Shown: positions 10,890-23,760, counted from the first letter of the stretch. The stretch is 64,000 bases of DNA from Hydractinia symbiolongicarpus (GCF_029227915.1 NC_079880.1:3412001-3476000), one strand, 5' to 3'. Notes: generated from the letters alone by a model not told the origin. Numbers and translations are program-made.

Positions 10890-11497
10890 CACCACTAAAG
10901 CCCATGAGACTTGTAGTATATAAAAATATTTTCATTTTTGATGAGACGCTGAATAAAAGAAGTTTAATCGCCGGCAAACGAAAACCAGCAACTTTTCCGT
11001 AAATCCCGGACTCGGCCCGTATAGTCAAAAGTATACAAAGAAAGTACCCAGGGAGTAAACTCATTTCCCGAACGATTTTTCAAATTAATTTTCACCACTA
11101 AAACCCATGAGACTTGTAGTTTTCAGAAATGTTTTCATTTTTGATGAGACGCTTCATGAAAGTTGTTTAATCGCCGGCAAACGAAAACCCGCCATTTCCC
11201 GTAAATCCCGGACTCGGCCCGTATAGTCAAAAGTATACAAAGAAAGTACCCGGGGTGTAAACTCATTTCCCGAACGATTTTTTAAATTATTATTTCACCA
11301 CTAAAGCCCATGAGACTTGTAGTTTTTAAAAATGTTTTCATTTTTGATGAGACGCTGAATAAAAGAAGTTTAATTGCCGGCAAACGAAAACCCGCGACTT
11401 CCCGTAAATCCCGGACTCGGCCCGTATAGTCAAAAGTATACAAAGAAAGTACCCAGGGAGTAAACTCATTTCCAGAACGATTTTTTAAATTAATTTT
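10890..11497 (+). repeat. D-C-B transition monomers
   Basis: Three in-register monomers: a D with the private CAACTTTTCCG, a C with GCTTCATGAAAG and AAAACCCATGAG, and a B ending TTTCCAGAACG. The same three, with CGACTTTTCCG in D, lie at 24768 onward, 13,878 bp downstream. This supports a segmental duplication of at least several monomers between about 10.9 and 24.8 kb. Confidence 0.9.
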
Positions 11498-12510
11498 CAC
11501 CACTAAAACGCATGAGACTTTTAGTTTTCAGAAATGTTTTTATTTTTGATGAGACGATTAAAGAAAGTTGTTTAATCGCCGGAAACGAAAACCCGCGATT
11601 TCCCGTAAATGCCGGGCTTGGCCCGTATAGTCGAATGTATACAAAGAAAGTACCCTGTGAGTAAACTCATTTTCCGAACGAATTTTTAAATTATTTTTTC
11701 ACCACTAAAACGCATGAGACTTGTAGTTTTTAAAAATATTTTCATTTTTGATGAGACGCTGAATAAAAGAAGTTTAATTGCCGGCAAACGAAAACCCGCG
11801 ACTTCCCGTAAATCCCGGACTCGGCCCGTATAGTCAAAAGTATACAAAGAAAGTACCCTGTGAGTAAACTCATTTCCCGAACGATTTTTTAAATTATTAT
11901 TTCACCACTAAAGCCCATGAGACTTGTAGTTTTTAAAAATGTTTTCATTTTTGATGAGACGCTGAATAAAAGAAGTTTAATTGCCGGCAAACGAAAACCC
12001 GCGACTTCCCGTAAATCCCGGACTCGGCCCGTATAGTCAAAAGTATACAAAGAAAGTACCCAGGGAGTAAACTCATTTCCTGAACGATTTTTTAAATAAA
12101 TTTTCACCACTAAAACGCATGAGACTTGTAGTTTTCAGAAATGTTTTCATTTTTGATGAGACGCTTAATGAAAGTTGTTTAATCGCCGGCAAACGAAAAC
12201 CCGCGATTTCCCGTAAATCCCGGGCTTGGCCCGTATAGTCGAATGTATACAAAGAAAGTACCCTGTGAGTAAACTCATTTCCTGAACGAATTTTTAAATT
12301 ATTTTTTCACCACTATAACGCATGAGACTTGTAGTTTTCAGAAATGTTTTCATTTTTGATGAGACGCTTAATAAAAGTGGTTTAATCGCCGGCAAACGAA
12401 AACCCGCCATTTCCCGTAAATCCCGGACTCGGCCCGTATAGTCAAAAGTATACAAAGAAAGTTCCCGGGGTGTAAACTCATTTCCCGAACGATTTTTTAA
12501 ATTATTATTT
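11498..12510 (+). repeat. 1,013-bp five-monomer unit, copy 1 (A*-B-B-A-C)
   Basis: Begins with an A variant, A*, marked by GATTAAAGAAAGTTG and AAATGCCGGGC. Then come two B monomers, an A with TTTCCTGAACG, and a C preceded by CACTATAACG and ending AAAGTTCCCGGGG. The next copy repeats all these marks at 1,013 bp offset. Confidence 0.93.
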
Positions 12511-13523
12511 CACCACTAAAGCCCATGAGACTTGTAGTTTTCAGAAATGTTTTTATTTTTGATGAGACGATTAAAGAAAGTTGTTTAATCGCCGGAAACG
12601 AAAACCCGCGATTTCCCGTAAATGCCGGGCTTGGCCCGTATAGTCGAATGTATACAAAGAAAGTACCCTGTGAGTAAACTCATTTTCCGAACGAATTTTT
12701 AAATTATTTTTTCACCACTAAAACGCATGAGACTTGTAGTTTTTAAAAATATTTTCATTTTTGATGAGACGCTGAATAAAAGAAGTTTAATTGCCGGCAA
12801 ACGAAAACCCGCGACTTCCCGTAAATCCCGGACTCGGCCCGTATAGTCAAAAGTATACAAAGAAAGTACCCTGTGAGTAAACTCATTTCCCGAACGATTT
12901 TTTAAATTATTATTTCACCACTAAAGCCCATGAGACTTGTAGTTTTTAAAAATGTTTTCATTTTTGATGAGACGCTGAATAAAAGAAGTTTAATTGCCGG
13001 CAAACGAAAACCCGCGACTTCCCGTAAATCCCGGACTCGGCCCGTATAGTCAAAAGTATACAAAGAAAGTACCCAGGGAGTAAACTCATTTCCTGAACGA
13101 TTTTTTAAATAAATTTTCACCACTAAAACGCATGAGACTTGTAGTTTTCAGAAATGTTTTCATTTTTGATGAGACGCTTAATGAAAGTTGTTTAATCGCC
13201 GGCAAACGAAAACCCGCGATTTCCCGTAAATCCCGGGCTTGGCCCGTATAGTCGAATGTATACAAAGAAAGTACCCTGTGAGTAAACTCATTTCCTGAAC
13301 GAATTTTTAAATTATTTTTTCACCACTATAACGCATGAGACTTGTAGTTTTCAGAAATGTTTTCATTTTTGATGAGACGCTTAATAAAAGTGGTTTAATC
13401 GCCGGCAAACGAAAACCCGCCATTTCCCGTAAATCCCGGACTCGGCCCGTATAGTCAAAAGTATACAAAGAAAGTTCCCGGGGTGTAAACTCATTTCCCG
13501 AACGATTTTTTAAATTATTATTT
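12511..13523 (+). repeat. 1,013-bp five-monomer unit, copy 2 (A*-B-B-A-C)
   Basis: Direct tandem copy of 11498-12510, with GATTAAAGAAAG, CACTATAACG and AAAGTTCCCGGGG retained. The first monomer enters with AAAGCCC where copy 1 has AAAACGC, which places the exchange point near its start. A third copy, not in tandem, occupies 28003-29015. Confidence 0.93.
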
Positions 13524-16150
13524 CACCACTAAAGCCCATGAGACTTGTAGTATATAAAAATATTTTCATTTTTGATGAGACGCTGAATAAAAGAAGTTTA
13601 ATCGCCGGCAAACGAAAACCCGCGACTTCCCGTAAATCCCGGACTCGGCCCGTATAGTCAAAAGTATACAAAGAAAGTACCCAGGGAGTAAACTCATTTC
13701 CTGAACGATTTTTTAAATTAATTTTCACCACTAAAACGCATGAGACTTGTAGTTTTCAGAAATGTTTTCATTTTTGATGAGACGCTTAATGAAAGTTGTT
13801 TAATTGCCGGCAAACGAAAACCCGCGACTTCCCGTAAATCCCGGACTCGGCCCGTATAGTCAAAAGTATACAAAGAAAGTACCCGGGGTGTAAACTCATT
13901 TCCCGAACGATTTTTTAAATTATTATTTCACCACTAAACCCCATGAGTCTTGTAGTTTTTAAAAATGTTTTCATTTTTGATGAGACGCTGAATAAAAGAA
14001 GTTTAATTGCCGGCAAACGAAAACCTGCGACTTCCCGTAAATCCCGGACTCGGCCCGTATAGTCAAAAGTATACAAAGAAAGTACCCAGGGAGTAAACTC
14101 ATTTCCCGAACGATTTTTTAAATTAATTTTCACCACTAAAACGCATGAGACTTGTAGTTTTCAGAAATGTTTTCATTTTTGATGAGACGCTTAATGAAAG
14201 TTGTTTAATCGCCGGAAACGAAAACCCGCGATTTCCCGTAAATTCCAGGCTTGGCCCGTATAGTCGAATGTATACAAAGAAAGTACCCTGTGAGTAAACT
14301 CATTTCCCGAACGAATTTTTAAATTATTTTTTCACCACTAAATCGCATGAGACTTGTAGTTTTCAAAAATGTTTTTATTTTTGATGAGACGCTGAATAAA
14401 AGAAGTTTAATCGCCGGCAAACGAAAACCTGCGATTTCCCGTAAATCCCGGACTCGGCCCGTGTAGTCAAAAGTATACAAAGAAAGTACCCAGGCTGTAA
14501 ACTCATTTCCCGAACGATTTTTTAAAATATTATTTCACCACTAAAGCCCATGAGACTTGTAGTATTTAAAAATATTTTCATTTTTGATGAGACGCTGAAT
14601 AAAAGAAGTTTAATCGCCGGCAAACGAAAACCTGCGATTTCATGTAAATCCCGGACTCGGCCCGTATAGTCAAAAGTATACAATACCCAGGGTGTAAACT
14701 CATTTCCCGAACGATTTTTTAAATTATTATTTCACCACTAAAGCCCATGAGACTTGTAGTATATAAAAATATTTTCATTTTTGATGAGACGCTGAATAAA
14801 AGAAGTTTAATCGCCGGCAAACGAAAACCAGCGACTTCCCGTAAATCCCGGACTCGGCCCGTATAGTCAAAAGTATACAAAGAAAGTACCCAGGGAGTAA
14901 ACTCATTTCCCGAACGATTTTTCAAATTAATTTTCACCACTAAAACGCATGAGACTTCTAGTTTTCAGAAATGTTTTCATTTTTGATGAGACGCTTCATG
15001 AAAGTTGTTTAATCGCCGGCAAACGAAAACCCGCCATTTCCCGTAAATCCCGGACTCGGCCCGTATAGTCAAAAGTATACAAAGAAAGTACCCGGGGTGT
15101 AAACTCATTTCCCGAACGATTTTTTAAATTATTATTTCACCACTAAAGCCCATGAGACTTGTAGTTTTTAAAAATGTTTTCATTTTTGATGAGACGCTGA
15201 ATAAAAGAAGTTTAATTGCCGGCAAACGAAAACCCGCGACTTCCCGTAAATCCCGGACTCGGCCCGTATAGTCAAAAGTATACAAAGAAAGTACCCTGTG
15301 AGTAAACTCATTTCCCGAACGATTTTTTAAATTATTATTTCACCACTAAAGCCCATGAGACTTGTAGTTTTTAAAAATGTTTTCATTTTTGATGAGACGC
15401 TGAATAAAAGAAGTTTAATTGCCGGCAAACGAAAACCCGCGACTTCCCGTAAATCCCGGACTCGGCCCGTATAGTCAAAAGTATACAAAGAAAGTACCCA
15501 GGGAGTAAACTCATTTCCTGAACGATTTTTTAAATAAATTTTCACCACTAAAACGCATGAGACTTGTAGTTTTCAGAAATGTTTTCATTTTTGATGAGAC
15601 GCTTAATGAAAGTTGTTTAATCGCCGGCAAACGAAAACCCGCGATTTCCCGTAAATCCCGGGCTTGGCCCGTATAGTCGAATGTATACAAAGAAAGTACC
15701 CTGTGAGTAAACTCATTTCCTGAACGAATTTTTAAATTATTTTTTCACCACTAAAACGCATGAGACTTGTAGTTTTCAGAAATGTTTTCATTTTTGATGA
15801 GACGCTTAATAAAAGTGGTTTAATCGCCGGCAAACGAAAACCCGCCATTTCCCGTAAATCCCGGACTCGGCCCGTATAGTCAAAAGTATACAAAGAAAGT
15901 GCCCGGGGTGTAAACTCATTTCCCGAACGATTTTTTAAATTATTATTTCACCACTAAAGCCCATGAGTCTTGTAGTTTTTAAAAATGTTTTCATTTTTGA
16001 TGAGACGCTGAATAAAAGAAGTTTAATTGCCGGCAAACGAAAACCTGCGACTTCCCGTAAATCCCGGACTCGGCCCGTATAGTCAAAAGTATACAAAGAA
16101 AGTACCCAGGGAGTAAACTCATTTCCCGAACGATTTTTTAAACTAATTTT
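13524..16150 (+). repeat. Mixed module block (D, A/B chimera, B4, A, E, FΔ6, D, C, B, B, A, C, B4-like)
   Basis: Thirteen in-register monomers. B4 lies at 13929; the FΔ6 junction is near 14690; D starts at 14733. Here the A-G-E-FΔ6 order lacks G, so one monomer was lost from the module seen at 7.9 kb. The FΔ6 copy has CATGTAAATCC for CCCGTAAATCC. C carries GCTTCATGAAAG. The final B4-like monomer at 15949 has AAAGCCCATGAGTC. No unique sequence is present. Confidence 0.9.
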
Positions 16151-17566
16151 CACCACTAAAACGCATGAGACTTGTAGTTTTCCGAAATGTTTTCATTTTT
16201 GATGAGACGCTTAATGAAAGTTGTTTAATCGCCGGAGACGAAAACCCGCGATTTCCCGTAAATTCCGAGCTTGGCCCGTATGGTCGAATGTATACAAAGA
16301 AAGTACCCTGTGAGTAGACTCATTTCCCGAACGAATTTTTAAATTATTTTTTCACCACTAAAACGCATGAGACTTGTAGTTTTTAAAAATGTTTTCATTT
16401 TTGATGAGACGCTGAATAAAAGAAGTTTAATTGCCGGCAAACGAAAACCCGCGACTTCCCGTAAATCCCGGACTCGGCCCGTATAGTCAAAAGTATACAA
16501 AAAAAGTACCCAGGGAGTAAACTCATTTCCCGAACGATTTTTTAAATTAATTTTCACCACTAAAACGCATGAGACTTGTAGTTTTCAGAATTGTTTTCAT
16601 TTTTGATGAGACGCTTAATGAAAGTTGTTTAATCGCCGGAAACGAAAACCCGCGATTTCCCGTAAATCCCGGGCTTGGCCCGTATAGTCGAATGTATACA
16701 AAGAAAGTACCCTGTGAGTAAACTCATTTTCCAAACGAATTTTTAAATTATTTTTTCACCACTAAAACGCATGAGACTTGTAGTTTTCAGAAATGTTTTC
16801 ATTTTTGATGAGACGCTTAATAAAAGTGGTTTAATCGCCGGCAAACGAAAACCCGCGATTTCCCGTAAATCCCGGGCTTGGCCCGCATAGTCGAATGTAT
16901 ACAAAGAAAGTACCCTGTGAGTAAACTCATTTCCAAAACGATTTTTTAAATTATCTTTTCACCACTAAAACGCTTGAGACTTGTAGTTTTCAAAAATGTT
17001 TTCATTTTTGATGAGACGCTGAATAAAAGAAGTTTAATTGCCGGCAAACAAAAACCCGCCATTTCCCGTAAACCCCGGTCTCGGCCCGCATAGTAAAAAT
17101 TATACAAAGAAAGTACCCAGGGAGTAAACTCATTTCCCGAACGATTTTTTAAATTATTTTTTCACCACTAAATCGCATGAGACTTGTAGTTTTCAAAAAT
17201 GTTTTCATTTTTGATGAGACGCTGAATAAAAGAAGTTTAATTGCCGGGAAACGAAAACCCGCGACTTCCCGTAAATCCCGGACTCGGCCCGTATAGTCAA
17301 AAGTATACAAAAAAAGTACCCAGGGAGTAAACTCATTTCCCGAACGATTTTTTAAATTAATTTTCACCACTAAAACGCATGAGACTTGTAGTTTTCTGAA
17401 TTGTTTTCATTTTTGATGAGACGCTTAATGAAAGTTGTTTAATCGCCGGAAACGAATACCCGCGATTTCCGGTAAATCCCGGGCTTGGCCCGTATAGTCG
17501 AATGTATACAAAGAAAGTACCCTGTAAGTAAACTCATTTTCCAAACGAATTTTTAAATTATTTTTT
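16151..17566 (+). repeat. Block shared with 29,825-30,836 (13.27 kb offset)
   Basis: Seven monomers containing A with TTTTCCGAAATG, A with CAGAATTG, CGCTTGAG types, and a B with ACAAAAAAAG. From 16555 the same order and private marks recur 13,270 bp downstream: CCCGGTCTCGG near 17075 and 30345, TTTTCTGAATTG near 17393 and 30663, and CCCTGTAAGTAAAC near 17520 and 30789. The downstream copy joins the TTTTCCGAAATG head directly to the later tail, so two monomers present here are missing there. Confidence 0.9.
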
Positions 17567-18377
17567 CACCACTAAAACGCATGAGACTTGTAGTTTTCAG
17601 AAATGTTTTCATTTTTGATGAGACGCTTAATAAAAGTGGTTTAATCGCCGGCAAACGAAAACCCGCGATTTCCCGTAAATCCCGGGCTTGGCCCGTATAG
17701 TCGAATGTATACAAAGAAAGTACCCTGTGAGTAAACTCATTTCCAAAACGATTTTTTAAATTATCTTTTCACCACTAAAACGCTTGAGACTTGTAGTTTT
17801 CAAAAATGTTTTCATTTTTGATGAGACGCTGAATAAAAGAAGTTTAATCGCCGGCAAACGAAAACCCGCCATTTCCCGTAAACCCCGGACTCGGCCCGCA
17901 TAGTAAAAAGTATACAAAGAAAGTACCCAGGAAGTAAACTCATTTCCCGAACGATTTTTTAAATTAATTTTCACCACTAAAACGCATGAGACTTGTAGTG
18001 TTCAGAAATGTTTTCATTTTTGATAAGACGCTTAATGAAAGTTGTTTAATCGCCGGCAAACGAAAACCCGCGATTTCCCGTAAATCCCGGGCTTGGCCCG
18101 TATAGTCGAATGTATACAAAGAAAGTACCCTGTGAGTAAACTCATTTCCCGAACGAATTTTTAAATTATTTTTTCACCACTAAAACGCATGAGACTTGTA
18201 GTTTTTAAAAATGTTTTCATTTTTGATGAGACGCTGAATAAAAGAAGTTTAATCGCCGGCAAACGAAAACCTGCGATTTGCCGTAAATCCCGGACTCGGC
18301 CCGTATAGTCAAAAGTATACAAAGAAAGTACCCGGGGTGTAAACTCATTTTCCAAACGAATTTTTAAATTATTTTTT
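17567..18377 (+). repeat. 811-bp four-monomer unit, copy 1
   Basis: Order is C-like (TCGAATG, CTGTGAG ending), a CGCTTGAG monomer with CATAGTAAAAAG and CCCAGGAAG, an A with GATAAGACGC, and E' (GATTTGCCG, CGGGGTG). E' ends TTTTCCAAACG, the ending normally preceding the C-like monomer in the parent block, which shows the exchange point lay near 18345. Copy 2 follows at 811 bp offset. Confidence 0.9.
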
Positions 18378-19109
18378 CACCACTAAAACGCATGAGACTT
18401 GTAGTTTTCAGAAATGTTTTCATTTTTGATGAGACGCTTAATAAAAGTGGTTTAATCGCCGGCAAACGAAAACCCGCGATTTCCCGTAAATCCCGGGCTT
18501 GGCCCGTATAGTTGAATGTATACAAAGAAAGTACCCTGTGAGTAAACTCATTTCCAAAACGATTTTTTAAATTATCTTTTCACCACTAAAACGCTTGAGA
18601 CTTGTAGTTTTCAAAAATGTTTTCATTTTTGATGAGACGCTGAATAAAAGAAGTTTAATCGCCGGCAAACGAAAACCCGCCATTTCCCGTAAACCCCGGA
18701 CTCGGCCCGCATAGTAAAAAGTATACAAAGAAAGTACCCAGGAAGTAAACTCATTTCCCGAACGATTTTTTAAATTAATTCTCACCACTAAAACGCATGA
18801 GACTTGTAGTTTTCAGAAATGTTTTCATTTTTGATAAGACGCTTAATGAAAGTTGTTTAATCGCCGGCAAACGAAAACCCGCGATTTCCCGTAAATCCCG
18901 GGCTTGGCCCGTATAGTCGAATGTATACAAAGAAAGTACCCTGTGAGTAAACTCATTTCCCGAACGAATTTTTAAATTATTTTTTCACCACTAAAACGCA
19001 TGAGACTTGTAGTTTTTAAAAATGTTTTCATTTTTGATGAGACGCTGTATACAAAGAAAGTACCCTGTGAGTAAACTCATTTCCCGAACAAATTTTTAAA
19101 TTATTTTTT
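18378..19109 (+). repeat. 811-bp four-monomer unit, copy 2, last monomer truncated
   Basis: Repeats the C-like, CGCTTGAG and GATAAGACGC monomers of copy 1 (CCCAGGAAG recurs near 18741). The fourth monomer, 18986-19109, is only 124 bp because its head is fused to the tail of another monomer at 19046-19047. The rest of the copy is in register. Confidence 0.9.
18986..19109 (+). repeat. Truncated, fused monomer (124 bp)
   Basis: The head (GTTTTTAAAAATG to GATGAGACGCTG) runs straight into TGTATACAAAG, dropping the G+C-rich core and about 79 bp net. TG at 19046-19047 is shared by both sides, a two-base overlap. The tail carries CCCGAACAAATTTTT, a rare variant also in the A monomer starting at 32053, so the tail may come from a non-adjacent A monomer and the true deletion may be larger. 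This monomer lacks GCCGGC and all four CCCG motifs of the core. Confidence 0.92.
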
Positions 19110-19718
19110 CACCACTAAAACGCATGAGACTTGTAGTTTTCAAAAATGTTTTCATTTTTGATGAGACGCTGAATAAAAGAAGTTTAATCGCCGGCAAACG
19201 AAAACCTGCGATTTGCCGTAAATCCCGGACTCGGCCCGTATAGTCAAAAGTATACAAAGAAAGTACCCGGGGTGTAAACTCATTTCCCGAACGATTTTTT
19301 TAAATTATTATTTCACCACTAAAGCCTATGAGACTTGTAGTTTTTAAAAATGTTTTCATTTTTAATGAAACGCTGAATAAAAGAAGTTTAATTGCCGGCA
19401 AACGAAAACCCGCGACTTCCCGTAAATCCCGGACTCGGCCCGTATAGTCAAAAGTATACGAAGAAAGTACCCAGGGAGTAAACTCATTTCCCGAACGATT
19501 TTTTAAATTAATTTTCACCACTAAAACGCATGAGACTTGTAGTTTTCAGAAATGTTTTCATTTTTGATGAGACGCTTAATGAAAGTTGTTTAATTGCCGG
19601 CAAACGAAAACCCGCGACTTCCCGTAAATCCCGGACTCGGCCCGTATAGTCAAAAGTATACAAAGAAAGTACCCGGGGTGTAAACTCATTTCCCGAACGA
19701 TTTTTTAAATTATTATTT
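19110..19718 (+). repeat. E', B and A/B-chimera monomers
   Basis: Three monomers: E' (GATTTGCCG, CGGGGTG) at 19110-19313, a B with CCTATGAG and TTTTTAATGAAACGC at 19314, and an A-headed, B-tailed chimera near 19516. The first two match 32256-32660, including TTTTTAATGAAACGC near 32502. This marks the end of the block shared with 29.8-32.5 kb. Confidence 0.9.
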
Positions 19719-20725
19719 CACCACTAAACCCCATGAGTCTTGTAGTTTTTAAAAATGTTTTCATTTTTGATGAGACGCTGAATAAAAGAAGTTTAATTGC
19801 CGGCAAACGAAAACCTGCGACTTCCCGTAAATCCCGGACTCGGCCCGTATAGTCAAAAGTATACAAAGAAAGTACCCAGGGATTAAACTCATTTCCCGAA
19901 CGATTTTTTAAATTAATTTTCACCACTAAAACGCATGAGACTTGTAGTTTTCAGAAATGTTTTCATTTTTGATGAGACGCTTAATGAAAGTTGTTTAATC
20001 GCCGGAAACGAAAACCCGCAATTTCCCGTAAATTCCAGGCTTGGCCCGTATAGTCGAATGTATACAAAGAAAGTACCCTGTGAGTAAACTCATTTCCCGA
20101 ACGAATTTTTAAATTATTTTTTCACCACTAAAACGCATGAGACTTGTAGTTTTTAGAAATGTTTTCATTTTTGATGAGACGATTAATAAAAGTGGTTTAA
20201 TCGCCGGCAAACGAAAACCCGCCATTTCCCGTAAACCCCGGACTCGGCCCGCATAGTCAAAAGTATACAAAGAAAGTACCCAGGGAGTAAACTCATTTCC
20301 CGAACGATTTTTTAAATAATTTTTTCACCACTAAATCGCATGAGACTTGTAGTTTTCAAAAATGTTTTCATTTTTGATGAGACGCTGAATAAAAGAAGTT
20401 TAATCGCCGGCAAACGAAAACCTGCGATTTCCCGTAAATCCCGGACTCGGCCCGTGTAGTCAAAAGTATACAAAGAAAGTACCCAGGCTGTAAACTCATT
20501 TCCCGAACGATTTTTTAAAATATTATTTCACCACTAAAGCCCATGAGACTTGTAGTATTTAAAAATATTTTCATTTTTGATGAGACGCTGAATAAAAGAA
20601 GTTTAATCGCCGGCAAACGAAAACCTGCGATTTCCCGTAAATCCCGGACTCGGCCCGTATAGTCAAAAGTATACAATACCCAGGGTGTAAACTCATTTCC
20701 CGAACGATTTTTTAAATTATTATTT
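19719..20725 (+). repeat. 1,007-bp five-monomer unit, dispersed copy (B4-A-G-E-FΔ6)
   Basis: The same module as 7869-8875, with the same length and FΔ6 deletion. Private changes include GGGATTAAAC near 19880 and CCCGCAAT in A. It is followed by D, as in the 8-11 kb cluster, so it was copied as part of a larger segment. Confidence 0.92.
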
Positions 20726-21936
20726 CACCACTAAAGCCCATGAGACTTGTAGTATATAAAAATATTTTCATTTTTGATGAGACGCTGAATAAAAGAAGTT
20801 TAATCGCCGGCAAACGAAAACCAGCGACTTCCCGTAAATCCCGGACTCGGCCCGTATAGTCAAAAGTATACAAAGAAAGTACCCAGGGAGTAAACTCATT
20901 TCCCGAAGGATTTTTCAAATTAATTTTCACCACTAAAACGCATGAGACTTGTAGTTTTCAGAAATGTTTTCATTTTTGATGAGACGCTTCATGAAAGTTG
21001 TTTAATCGCCGGCAAACGAAAACCCGCCATTTTCCGTAAATCCCGGACTCGGCCCGTATAGTCAAAAGTATACAAAGAAAGTACCCAGGGTGTAAACTCA
21101 TTTCCCGAACGATTTTTTAAATTATTATTTCACCACTAAAGCCCATGAGACTTGTAGTTTTTAAAAATGTTTTCATATTTGATGAGACGCTGAATAAAAG
21201 AAGTTTAATTGCCGGCAAACGAAAACCCGCGGTTTCCCGTAAATGCCGGGCTTGGCCCGTATAGTCGAATGTATACAAAGAAAGTACCCTGTGAGTAAAC
21301 TCATTTCCCGAACGAATTTTTAAATTATTTTTTCACCACTAAAACGCATGAGACTTGTAGTTTTCAGAAATGTTTTCATTTTTGATGAGACGATTAATAA
21401 AAGTGGTTTAATCGCCGGCAAACGAAAACCCGCCATTTCCCGTAAACCCCGGACTCGGCCCGCATAGTCAAAAGTATACAAAGAAAGTACCCAGGGAGTA
21501 AACTCATTTCCCGAACGATTTTTTAAATAATTTTTTCACCACTAAATCGCATGAGACTTGTAGTTTTCAAAAATGTTTTCATTTTTGATGAGACGCTGAA
21601 TAAAAGAAGTTTAATCGCCGGCAAACGAAAACCTGCGATTTCCCGTAAATCCCGGACTCGGCCCGTGTAGTCAAAAGTATACAAAGAAAGTACCCAGGCT
21701 GTAAACTCATTTCCCGAACGATTTTTTAAAATATTATTTCACCACTAAAGCCCATGAGACTTGTAGTATTTAAAAATATTTTCATTTTTGATGAGACGCT
21801 GAATAAAAGAAGTTTAATCGCCGGCAAACGAAAACCTGCGATTTCCCGTAAATCCCGGACTCTGCCCGTATAGTCAAAAGTATACAATACCCAGGGTGTA
21901 AACTCATTTCCCGAACGATTTTTTAAATTATTATTT
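20726..21936 (+). repeat. 1,211-bp six-monomer unit (D-C-B/A chimera-G-E-FΔ6)
   Basis: D at 20726 is followed by C with GCTTCATGAAAG, a B/A chimera at 21131-21333 (CCCGCGGTTTCCCG, AATGCCGGGC), then G, E and FΔ6. The order is resumed at 21937 for three more monomers. Relative to the 1,007-bp unit, A has been replaced by C plus a chimera. Confidence 0.9.
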
Positions 21937-22544
21937 CACCACTAAAGCCCATGAGACTTGTAGTATATAAAAATATTTTCATTTTTGATGAGACGCTGAA
22001 TAAAAGAAGTTTAATCGCCGGCAAACGAAAACCAGCGACTTCCCGTAAATCCCGGACTCGGCCCGTATAGTCAAAAGTATACAAAGAAAGTACCCAGGGA
22101 GTAAACTCATTTCCCGAAGGATTTTTCAAATTAATTTTCACCACTAAAACGCATGAGACTTGTAGTTTTCAGAAATGTTTTCATTTTTGATGAGACGCTT
22201 CATGAAAGTTGTTTAATCGCCGGCAAACGAAAACCCGCCATTTCCCGTAAATCCCGGACTCGGCCCGTATAGTCAAAAGTATACAAAGAAAGTACCCAGG
22301 GTGTAAACTCATTTCCCGAACGATTTTTTAAATTATTATTTCACCACTAAAGCCCATGAGACTTGTAGTTTTTAAAAATGTTTTCATTTTTGATGAGACG
22401 CTGAATAAAAGAAGTTTAATTGCCGGCAAACGAAAACCCGCGGTTTCCCGTAAATGCCGGGCTTGGCCCGTATAGTCGAATGTATACAAAGAAAGTACCC
22501 TGTGAGTAAACTCATTTTCCGAACGAATTTTTAAATTATTTTTT
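21937..22544 (+). repeat. Partial second copy of the 1,211-bp unit (D-C-chimera)
   Basis: The first three monomers of the six-monomer unit repeat at 1,211 bp offset, including the chimera at 22342-22544 with CCCGCGGTTTCCCG. After that the array switches to B, B, A, C. Confidence 0.9.
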
Positions 22545-23760
22545 CACCACTAAAACGCATGAGACTTGTAGTTTTCAGAAATGTTTTTATTTTTGATGAG
22601 ACGCTGAATAAAAGAAGTTTAATTGCCGGCAAACGAAAACCCGCGACTTCCCGTAAATCCCGGACTCGGCCCGTATAGCCAAAAGTATACAAAGAAAGTA
22701 CCCTGTGAGTAAACTCATTTCCCGAACGATTTTTTAAATTATTATTTCACCACTAAAGCCCATGAGACTTGTAGTTTTTAAAAATGTTTTCATTTTTGAT
22801 GAGACGCTGAATAAAAGAAGTCTAATTTCCGGCAAACGAAAACCCGCGACTTCCCGTAAATCCCGGACTCGGCCCGTATAGTCAAAAGTATACAAAGAAA
22901 GTACCCAGGGAGTAAACTCATTTCCTGAACGATTTTTTAAATAAATTTTCACCACTAAAACGCATGAGACTTGTAGTTTTCAGAAATGTTTTCATTTTTG
23001 ATGAGACGCTTAATGAAAGTTGTTTAATCGCCGGCAAACGAAAACCCGCGATTTCCCGTAAATCCCGGGCTTGGCCCGTATAGTCAAATGTATACAAAGA
23101 AAGTACCCTGTGAGTAAACTCATTTCCTGAACGAATTTTTAAATTATTTTTTCACCACTAAAACGCATGAGACTTGTAGTTTTCAGAAATGTTTTCATTT
23201 TTGATGAGACGCTTAATAAAAGTGGTTTAATCGCCGGCAAACGAAAACCCGCCATTTCCCGTAAATCCCGGACTCGGCCCGTATAGTCAAAAGTGTACAA
23301 AGAAAGTGCCCGGGGTGTAACCTCATTTCCCGAACGATTTTTTAAATTATTATTTCACCACTAAAGCCCATGAGACTTGTAGTATATAAAAATATTTTCA
23401 TTTTTGATGAGACGCTGAATAAAAGAAGTTTAATCGCCGGCAAACGAAAACCCGCGACTTCCCGTAAATCCCGGACTCGGCCCGTATAGTCAAAAGTATA
23501 CAAAGAAAGTACCCAGGGAGTAAACTCATTTCCCGAACGATTTTTTAAATTAATTTTCACCACTAAAACGCATGAGACTTGTAGTTTTCAGAAATGTTTT
23601 CATTTTTGATGAGACGCTTAATGAAAGTTGTTTAATTGCCGGCAAACGAAAACCCGCGACTTCCCGTAAATCCCGGAGTCGGCCCGTATAGTCAAAAGTA
23701 TACAAAGAAAGTACCCGGGGTGTAAACTCATTTCCCGAACGATTTTTTAAATTATTATTT
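22545..23760 (+). repeat. B-B-A-C-D-chimera module
   Basis: Six in-register monomers in the order seen at 12.7-13.9 and 28.2-29.4 kb. Private changes are AAGTCTAATTTCCGG near 22820, GTATAGCCAAAAG near 22676, AAAGTGTACAAAG and GTGTAACCTCATT near 23300, and CCGGAGTCGG near 23675. The C monomer ends GTGCCCGGGG, as at 15.9 and 28.97 kb. Confidence 0.9.

Noticed and set aside
18986-19109. Possible insertion site of a foreign element at the 124-bp monomer
   Set aside because: Both sides of the junction are ordinary monomer sequence and nothing extra is inserted. A deletion explains it.
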